Positions 58,533 to 64,000 of a stretch of 64,000 bases of DNA are shown piece by piece. The number at the start of each line of letters is the position of its first letter. The first letter of the stretch is position 1. Below the pieces are notes generated by a model. That model did not search any database, had not been told where the DNA came from, and saw nothing but the letters and a program-made list of their open reading frames with translations. The stretch is from Geomesophilobacter sediminis. GTDB taxonomy: Bacteria; Desulfobacterota; Desulfuromonadia; Geobacterales; Geobacteraceae. Position numbers and translations under genes: made by a program. Location: the NCBI RefSeq assembly GCF_016458275.1, contig NZ_JAEMHM010000020.1:57602-121601 (forward strand), read 5' to 3'.

Positions 58533-59288
58533 CTATTTCCTCTCAAGACTCTGCAGCAGACGCAGATAATCCCTCTGGCTTTCCCAGACCATGCTGGAAA
58601 GGAGATCGACAAATGGAGCATCGTTTCCGGTGTTACTCTCCCGGACCGCCGCCAGGTATTCGCTGCGCAGCACCGGCGGAATGATAGTTACCGGGTAGCC
58701 TTCCTGGAGTAGCGCGAGATTCATCAGAAGCCGCGCGGCCCTGCCGTTGCCGTCGACAAAGGGATGAATGGTAACCAGCCGAGTGTGCAGGAGCGCCGCG
58801 AACTCGATGGGATGCTTCTCTGCCCGAAGGCGGGGGATGTCATTTGCAAACCCCGCCATCAGCACCTTCACTTCACTCGGTGCGGGGAATACGAAGTCTG
58901 TTCCGGTGACGATGATGTTCTGCTTTCGGTAGCGGCCGGCATTGGCCTCATCGATGCGGTAGTAAAAGAGCTTGTGCAACTTCAGGATGTCCCGTTCGTC
59001 GATCTTCTTGCGACGGGCGAGTTTCTGCAGGTAGTCGAAGGCCTCAGCGTGGCCGATCGCCTCGAAATGGTCCTTAAGTGGCTTGCCGCCAATGGTGATG
59101 CCATCCTCGATGACCACCTTGGTCTCGGTCTCGGTGAGGCTGTTTCCTTCCAGGGCGTTACTCGCCCAGGTGAGACCGATACGGAAGTACTCCCGTAACT
59201 GTTTAAGCGGCTGCCCCTGCAAAGGACGATGTTGGTTGATCTCCTGCTGGAGCTTGTCAGCGACCGCAATCCGGTTAGTGAATGTCAT
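58533..59288 (-). CDS. Fic-domain protein (class II, self-inhibited)
   Basis: A 251-residue Fic protein. The catalytic motif HPFVDGNGRAAR starts at H175 and matches HxFx(D/E)GNGRxxR, so it should transfer AMP or another nucleotide to protein hydroxyls. An inhibitory motif of the (S/T)xxxE(G/N) type, S43NALEGN, lies in an N-terminal helix, the position of class II Fic proteins, and its glutamate would block ATP. The target is unknown; no antitoxin is adjacent. Start 59288 follows GGGAGT. It sits at the edge of the accessory region. Confidence 0.9.
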   Translation of the reverse strand: MTFTNRIAVADKLQQEINQHRPLQGQPLKQLREYFRIGLTWASNALEGNSLTETETKVVIEDGITIGGKPLKDHFEAIGHAEAFDYLQKLARRKKIDERDILKLHKLFYYRIDEANAGRYRKQNIIVTGTDFVFPAPSEVKVLMAGFANDIPRLRAEKHPIEFAALLHTRLVTIHPFVDGNGRAARLLMNLALLQEGYPVTIIPPVLRSEYLAAVRESNTGNDAPFVDLLSSMVWESQRDYLRLLQSLERK

Positions 59289-59813
59289 GGGCAGACTCCC
59301 GATAAAAGAAGAGGCGCTGAAACTACTTGCGGCATATTCAGTTGAACAAAAAAGGATAGACACAAGGAGATCCGAAGGGCCACCCATTGTAACACAGCAC
59401 TAAACCAGTTGGTCATATTTTTGATGATAGACATATCGGAGAAGATCAGCTTCGTAGGTCGCGTTGAGGCACCAAACGCGACATCCCCTACCCTTCCACG
59501 ATGAACGGCCCCCATGATGCATCGGGATTCGCCCTCGATCCCAAGGTCCACCTTGGGATCGCACCACTTTTCAAAGCTCCAGCTTTTTAAAGCATAGGGT
59601 AGGCACTCCGTGCCCACCGCCAACCACCGAAGCAAAGAGCCCGCTTCAATAAAAGAAAGCGGGCTCTTCTTTCGACATCTCATCCAAATGTCCGTATGTC
59701 GAACCTGACCCCACGTCCTGTCCTAGTCCATAGCCTTCCGCTTTTCCTCTGGCCATCTGCATCTGGAGCGAAGATAGCTTCTAGAGGTAAATGATACTTC
59801 CGCGAGTCCATAT
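59289..59813. repeat. Intergenic region with palindromes and a terminator
   Basis: Contains the GTAGGTCGCGTT-AAACGCGACAT element near 59453, a TCCCAAGG palindrome near 59539, a GGGTAGGCAC element near 59595-59620, a terminator at 59636-59670 and the sequence AACCTGACCCC at 59702-59712. No gene is supported. Confidence 0.6.
59636..59670. terminator. Terminator with recurring AGAGCCCGC stem
   Basis: AGAGCCCGCTT... AAGCGGGCTCT followed by TCTTT. It lies past the end of the metallopeptidase remnant on the minus strand. Confidence 0.85.
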
Positions 59814-60137
59814 CTAATACTCCCAACCGCCCTGCGCCAGCGGCGCTCGGTTCAGCTCTTCCCGGTACTGCCACCACATCGGTTGATCCATCAACGCCGT
59901 GAAACGGTCCGTGTGCAGCAGTTCAAGTAGGTGGACCAGTTCGTGAACGATGATGTACTCCAAGCAATAGATCGGCTTCTTGACCAGCTCCAAGTTCAGC
60001 CAGATCCTCCGAGCCTCAACGCTACATGTCCCCCGCTTCGTCTTCATCAACTTGACGTGCATCATCGACCTTGATCTCCAACTCATGTCTGAGCGATTGT
60101 GCAAAGCCGTCCAGTCCCGGGAAGAGTGACCCGGCAT
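59814..60137 (-). pseudogene. C-terminal remnant of a YgjP-like metallopeptidase
   Basis: The open part encodes the C-terminal third of the YgjP/SprT-like zinc metallopeptidase family: a VK-x-MKT-x-x-G-x-C segment, then EARRIWLNLEL, the HELVHLLE zinc motif and FTALMDQ. Full-length members are about 220-250 residues and start well before the VK segment. Here the homology begins near 60062, inside the end of the upstream gene, and what lies before it (MPGHSSRDWTALHNRS) does not fit. The YREELNRAPL end also lacks two or so residues seen in relatives. It is a broken gene; a small expressed fragment cannot be excluded. Confidence 0.7.
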
Positions 60138-61785
60138 GAATGTTCATTTCTCGTAATTTTTTCAAAAACTCAATTCTCAGGTTCTTATCGACGGTTAGTT
60201 TTTTCAGAACCGGAACATTTGGCACTTCAGGGGTCATAATCATTCGCATCAGAGTCTGGCAGAATGAAGCCTCATGAAGCAACCTGCACAAGAAAAACCC
60301 TTGTTGCGCAATCATCCGTTGGTTAGCCCGTAATGGATCAACCTTAACGATGACTGGCTCTTTGGTAAGCGGAATCGAACTGTACCGATTGCCACCATTG
60401 GTCTGAATGCTCTGCATCACCGAAATCACGGTTTCCAAACTGACCAGCTCATGACCTCGGCTATCAATCCAATCTAAATTGATTGCCCAGACGGCACACG
60501 TCTCCTCATACGGTTCTTCAAGGAAAGCAAAGTACGAAGCCACGTATGCGGATTTCGTCCAGTCCAGTAGCCGGGTCGGAACACCGTGATGTTGCATGAT
60601 GGCCAGCCAACTGGCAAGATCTTCAACGGCGGGGAAGTGGCTAATATAGTGGTGAGCTTGCTGCCGGAAACGAAAGAGCAGCTCGTCTTGCTCAGAGTCG
60701 CGGTCGAGATGGTGGTAGCCATTCTCATACTCTACTCTGACTGCCCGATCAAGAGAGGTCTCAAGGGACCATGAAGATTCACGCTGTCCACGAAAACCCC
60801 ATGATCCTTCCATCCCATCCACCCACTTCTGAAAATCGCTCCAAGATCCAGCATGCTCAGTAAATACGAACTTTCCGAAAGGGCGATCACCCAGAAAGGG
60901 TTCCTGTGCAACTCGATCAGTACCGGCCATCGCCATTTTCCATTCTGTAGCAACTTGTTGCAATTGCTGCGACCAATTACACGATCTTGCCATCTTTTGC
61001 TGGATTTGTTGTTCCACTGGCACCCTCGGAACCCAGATCACATCATTCGGAGGAATCCCAATCGGCTCACGATCCTTTACATCCAGACTGGCGACCCAAG
61101 CTGCTAAGTAGGCGTCGAGGTTGTCATGGTGTCGTCCATACCCAATCTGATTCAGGCACCGTGGGTCTGGGATGGTCGGCCAGCCTGTGAACCGCGCAGC
61201 TGCTGACAACTGCGACAAGAGTCCCTCTTCTTTGGTTTTGTGGACACCATTCGCTCCTAGAGTCACTGCGATTGCCTGAGGGAAAACCTCAAGACATTCC
61301 CACTCTTGGCGGAGTCGGCGAAAAAGGTCAAACCCGACCAGCATCCACAACTGGTTCGCATGTGGCAGTCTCGATTCCTCGCCACCATTGGCGAGGTGGG
61401 CTTTGGCTTTGTCTCGGATCTTACCGAACTGGTTGGCGTTGGGTGTGGAAATGCAACTGATCTTCTTCCGGTCCAATCCTTTCTCTGCTTCACGACGAGT
61501 AGCGCCGTTTACTTTCGGATCGCTGGGAGCATCGATGGCAATTCTTCGGATCGTCACGCCAAAGGTGCGCTCCACATCTCGAAGATACCGAACGGTCAAC
61601 TCGGCAAATTCCTTTACGATTGCATCATCGAGAATCTTCGCGTTCCCCGAGCCTTGAGGGGGAAGTGGTGCAGTGGCGCTCCTGAGGGGGAGTGGCTCAA
61701 GGACGCCGTCCCGCCAGGCACAAACCGAGACTGGTAAGAGTTTCTTTTTTGCGAAAGCGATGTCAATTCCGGCGTATGCGTCCAT
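60022..61785 (-). CDS. DUF429-FRG fusion protein
   Basis: A 587-residue protein of two parts. Residues 1-240 look like a DUF429 (predicted RNase H-fold nuclease) domain: D8 in GIDIA, D85 in IDAP and HDNLDAYLAAW at 220-230 are its acidic motifs. Residues about 315-540 contain an FRG domain (FRGQ at 331-334, then HHGVPTRLLDWT at 399-410 and a late RANQRMIAQQGFF motif). FRG domains recur in toxin and defence loci, function unknown. The last ten residues and the stop come from sequence that, in another frame, encodes the YgjP remnant. No clear ribosome site; it starts 22 bases after the gene before it. Last gene of the operon. Confidence 0.72.
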   Translation of the reverse strand: MDAYAGIDIAFAKKKLLPVSVCAWRDGVLEPLPLRSATAPLPPQGSGNAKILDDAIVKEFAELTVRYLRDVERTFGVTIRRIAIDAPSDPKVNGATRREAEKGLDRKKISCISTPNANQFGKIRDKAKAHLANGGEESRLPHANQLWMLVGFDLFRRLRQEWECLEVFPQAIAVTLGANGVHKTKEEGLLSQLSAAARFTGWPTIPDPRCLNQIGYGRHHDNLDAYLAAWVASLDVKDREPIGIPPNDVIWVPRVPVEQQIQQKMARSCNWSQQLQQVATEWKMAMAGTDRVAQEPFLGDRPFGKFVFTEHAGSWSDFQKWVDGMEGSWGFRGQRESSWSLETSLDRAVRVEYENGYHHLDRDSEQDELLFRFRQQAHHYISHFPAVEDLASWLAIMQHHGVPTRLLDWTKSAYVASYFAFLEEPYEETCAVWAINLDWIDSRGHELVSLETVISVMQSIQTNGGNRYSSIPLTKEPVIVKVDPLRANQRMIAQQGFFLCRLLHEASFCQTLMRMIMTPEVPNVPVLKKLTVDKNLRIEFLKKLREMNIHAGSLFPGLDGFAQSLRHELEIKVDDARQVDEDEAGDM

Positions 61786-61807
61786 TATACCCGCTCGAAG
61801 TGGCTTT

Positions 61808-62614
61808 CTAATGCTTAGGGATACGCTGTTCTTGCACGACGATGCTTACGAAAAATTCCATAAGCGACATGGCTTTGAGGCTATTTGCGAAGGTACAGTA
61901 ATCCGTGCTGGTTCCATGTAGAATTTCATGACGGTTTAGGGAGTTAGGAAAGCAAGACCTATAGCCCTCACTTGCCGTCAAACCCGATGGTTGACAAAGA
62001 GGGGACAGAAAAGCATCAGTAATAGGTCCAGTGCTGATCGATTCAACCAGCTCCTTCGTTTGAGGAATTCCCTTTCTGGTTGAATAGAACTTGGTATTGA
62101 ACTCCTGAAGGCACATACCCTCAACTTGGATTAGAAGGACTGGCACCGAAAGTTCAAAGTAGCCATCTCTATGCGCACGCAAGGCAGATGAAATGATGTG
62201 AGCACGATTTGAAAAGCGGTCCACAGCTCGGGTTTCAATATCCTTGGCATTCGAAGCTATCCAAGACTCCATCATTTTATCGACTTCGGCTAAATTACAT
62301 GATTCTATTTCCGCCTGAAGCTCTCGAATGAATCCCATGTCCATTTCTGAGGATATGTACCAACCTCGTCCAGCAAGAGCTGATATTACAGTTCGAAGGT
62401 CTTCGGGCAACCTTTGGACAGATTCGACGGCTGCGAGAAAAATTGGTCGAAAACTGTTTATCGCCTGTGTTTCTACGGCTGACAACTGCTGAATAAATTC
62501 GGCAGCCGAATTGCCGATTTCTCGAAGCTGCCGCATCCATTCGTCCACGCCTTTGAGAGATTCGTTCGCACCCATCGTCGTTTCGTAGCCTCCCTGCGGC
62601 AATTGCAGCTTCAT
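61808..62614 (-). CDS. Helical protein with HEPN-like R-x4-H motif
   Basis: A 268-residue, largely alpha-helical protein without signal peptide. Near the C-terminus R228-HEIL-H233 (R-x4-H) followed by GTSTDYCTFANSLKAMSL matches the motif and helix of HEPN-type ribonuclease domains, where arginine and histidine form the active site. The rest (helical, with a RAHRD segment) is unassigned. HEPN nucleases are frequent in toxin and defence systems. Its start overlaps the stop of the preceding gene (ATGA at 62611-62614), so the two are co-translated. Confidence 0.7.
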   Translation of the reverse strand: MKLQLPQGGYETTMGANESLKGVDEWMRQLREIGNSAAEFIQQLSAVETQAINSFRPIFLAAVESVQRLPEDLRTVISALAGRGWYISSEMDMGFIRELQAEIESCNLAEVDKMMESWIASNAKDIETRAVDRFSNRAHIISSALRAHRDGYFELSVPVLLIQVEGMCLQEFNTKFYSTRKGIPQTKELVESISTGPITDAFLSPLCQPSGLTASEGYRSCFPNSLNRHEILHGTSTDYCTFANSLKAMSLMEFFVSIVVQEQRIPKH

Positions 62615-63036
62615 GGTGAAGTAGGAACCCCAAGCAAACGGAAAGCGAGATCCTCATCTCCCCAACGATACGATGGTTGTAAATCCTTTCTCATCTCCCT
62701 TATCAGGACACCGAGTAGCTCGTCGTGTCGAGTGTTGTTCGGGTCAGGGGTTCGAGATGAGGTCTGTTGGAGGTATGAGTCAAGAGCACGTAGGACCGCA
62801 GGTGGTGCTACAAGATGAAGACTATTTACAGCATCTGCGTACCGAGCATGCTCCTCAGCACTGCCGCGCTCTTTCACGATTCCAGACAACGCCAAAATAT
62901 ATTCACGATAACGGTCCAGTTTCATCTTCCGCCAGTCTGCTTCATGTTCGCGACGTCGAGTGAAGAAGTTCGTCAACGAGACCACTACAACAGCCGTACC
63001 TGCTGAGATCATCGCCGTCCATGTCGTTGAATCCAT
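62611..63036 (-). CDS. Small membrane-anchored protein of unknown function
   Basis: A 141-residue protein. An N-terminal hydrophobic segment (about residues 7-24) is followed by a basic stretch (RRREHEADWRKMK) and a helical cytoplasmic domain with EYILALSGIV and HLVAPPAVLRALDSYL. I recognise it only as a common small family of unknown role with one membrane helix and an arginine-rich neck. It overlaps the HEPN-like gene by four bases and may hold that protein at the membrane. GGAG lies ten bases before the ATG. Confidence 0.7.
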   Translation of the reverse strand: MDSTTWTAMISAGTAVVVVSLTNFFTRRREHEADWRKMKLDRYREYILALSGIVKERGSAEEHARYADAVNSLHLVAPPAVLRALDSYLQQTSSRTPDPNNTRHDELLGVLIREMRKDLQPSYRWGDEDLAFRLLGVPTSP

Positions 63037-63089
63037 GTTGTTCTAGCTCCAAGCGCAGAAGTCAGCAGCTTCACTTCTTCAGGGTTGCA

Positions 63090-63839
63090 TCAGGCCGCTA
63101 CGATCTTTCCTACGAAGCATGCTACCCCGTCGATCTGGAAAGGACCGTAGAGGCAACTCGGTTCCACGGTGATCGCGTCTGAGGACAACGTCTGAACAAG
63201 CATTTCGAGGTCGCGGTGGTTTCGAATGAGGTTTTCTTCGAACGTCAGGTTGGTTTGGAACTCATGAACTACAAAGAGGGCTATAGAGGACGAATCGAGC
63301 TTTGCTTGAAGCGCTGTTCCGCATATGGCAGCCAACAACTGGTATCTCACTGCGCCCCAGTTCCATTCTGTTGGCGCCTCAGTGTGTCCGACCATCTGAA
63401 GGAGAGCCTGAATCCTCTCTGGAGCCTTGGTAGAAATCTCACACACTCGGCGCTTCATCGCCCGTTGCCAATATTCAGATACGGTCTCATTGCCGAACGC
63501 TTCGTCTGCTTTGGCTTCGATGCACACCGTGAGCCCGTGGTCCGTAGTCTGACCTATCAAAGCGAGATCATGGTTTCGCCCTTCGCCACGTTGAGGGAGG
63601 CGGGTTACCTTCTCAGGTACTCCAGTCAGCAGCTTCACCCCTCGGAGCCAAGGGATCGATAGGAGTAGCGATTCAAGCTCCGTTGGAACCGATAACGTCT
63701 CTTCCCGGAACCACGCTTTTGCAAGCTCCATGGCACTGCGACCTTCCTTCCACTGGTATTCTCTCTTGGGGCGTGTCCAGTCCTCCCAGCATGTGATCAA
63801 CGTTCCGTCGGGTCGATGCAGTGTCAGTGTCTTTGTCAT
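63090..63839 (-). CDS. PD-(D/E)XK-like predicted nuclease
   Basis: A 249-residue soluble protein. D91 (NHDLALIG) and E108-x-K110 (VCIEAKADEAFG) are spaced as in the PD-(D/E)XK nuclease core, with a beta hairpin between them; the surrounding sequence resembles the DUF6946-type nuclease-like family, as recalled from memory. The strand and helix pattern after the core (RYQLLAAICGTALQA) fits such a fold. It is the first gene of a four-gene operon. AGGAGCGAGAGG precedes the ATG. Confidence 0.72.
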   Translation of the reverse strand: MTKTLTLHRPDGTLITCWEDWTRPKREYQWKEGRSAMELAKAWFREETLSVPTELESLLLSIPWLRGVKLLTGVPEKVTRLPQRGEGRNHDLALIGQTTDHGLTVCIEAKADEAFGNETVSEYWQRAMKRRVCEISTKAPERIQALLQMVGHTEAPTEWNWGAVRYQLLAAICGTALQAKLDSSSIALFVVHEFQTNLTFEENLIRNHRDLEMLVQTLSSDAITVEPSCLYGPFQIDGVACFVGKIVAA

Positions 63840-64000
63840 CCTCTCGCTCCTATGAGGAAGGAAACCCGCTCAAACTGGTACTATCATCCATGTATTGGCT
63901 GTGGCTCAGAGGGTCAGGTCTTTACGGCCTGTTGCCCAAAAGGCATCTTTACCCACTCGCTTTTCTCGGAATTGCTGTAACGTACCGAAAAATATGGATT
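63840..64000. other. Upstream region of the accessory operon
   Basis: Contains GGGTCAGGT at 63911-63919, inverted relative to AACCTGACCCC at 59702-59712. No gene supported. Confidence 0.4.

Noticed and set aside
63852..63980. A 42-codon plus-strand frame with a CxxC and CC
   Set aside because: No ribosome site and overlaps the upstream region of the nuclease gene; could be chance.

Overview
The window looks like a chromosomal segment of a GC-rich, anaerobically respiring deltaproteobacterium of the Geobacter / Geomonas / Citrifermentans type. This is inferred from the very high density of histidine kinases, receiver proteins and chemosensory genes, a respiratory nitrate reductase operon with its own c-type cytochrome, and heavy seeding of intergenic space with short palindromic repeats. 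No rRNA or tRNA gene, CRISPR array or intact insertion sequence was seen.

Layout. 1-4.1 kb: the end of a histidine kinase, a small helical protein and an exported two-domain M16 peptidase. 4.5-7.3 kb (minus): a second-type elongation factor G, a minimal parvulin and a small lipoprotein candidate. 7.5-9.1 kb (minus): a CBS-domain histidine kinase and a receiver. 9.5-19.1 kb: a Wsp-like chemosensory operon (CheW, CheW, MCP, CheB, CheR-TPR, CheA-REC, REC, Hpt-REC-REC-GGDEF), whose output is probably cyclic di-GMP. 19.7-28.5 kb: cytochrome c, narGHJI and narK. 28.6-31.9 kb: an Hcp-fold protein with an export signal, a secreted partner and a lipoprotein. 31.9-33.3 kb: a tandem REP array. 33.5-39.8 kb: a large PAS histidine kinase followed by three receiver proteins, one with an HD-GYP-like domain. 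40.1-45.5 kb (minus): a CheX-like protein, a tiny His/Cys-rich protein, a DsbA-like protein, a cysteine desulfurase-like enzyme and an exported hydrolase, with a second tandem REP array between the last two. 46.1-49.2 kb: a hybrid kinase. 49.7-55.1 kb: small stress and housekeeping genes, an MCP, a cupin and a VIT-family transporter. 55.4-58.3 kb: a MarR regulator, membrane protein, isochorismatase-like protein and MFS efflux operon. 58.5-59.3 kb: a Fic protein. 59.8-63.8 kb (minus): an accessory operon of unfamiliar genes ending on a truncated metallopeptidase.

The best candidate for an undescribed system is the four-gene minus-strand operon at 60.0-63.8 kb. It encodes a PD-(D/E)XK-like nuclease, a small membrane-anchored protein, a protein with a HEPN-type R-x4-H motif and a DUF429-FRG fusion. 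Its last reading frame ends inside the broken remains of a YgjP-like metallopeptidase, which suggests insertion into an older locus. It has the look of a defence or toxin module, but that role is inference.

Two other signals stand out. A long inverted-repeat operator with an extra half-site occurs with nearly the same geometry at 1.15-1.25 kb and 41.26-41.36 kb, upstream of two unrelated small genes. The dispersed REP hairpins show compensatory base changes in several stem positions and are amplified into tandem 165- and 167-bp units.
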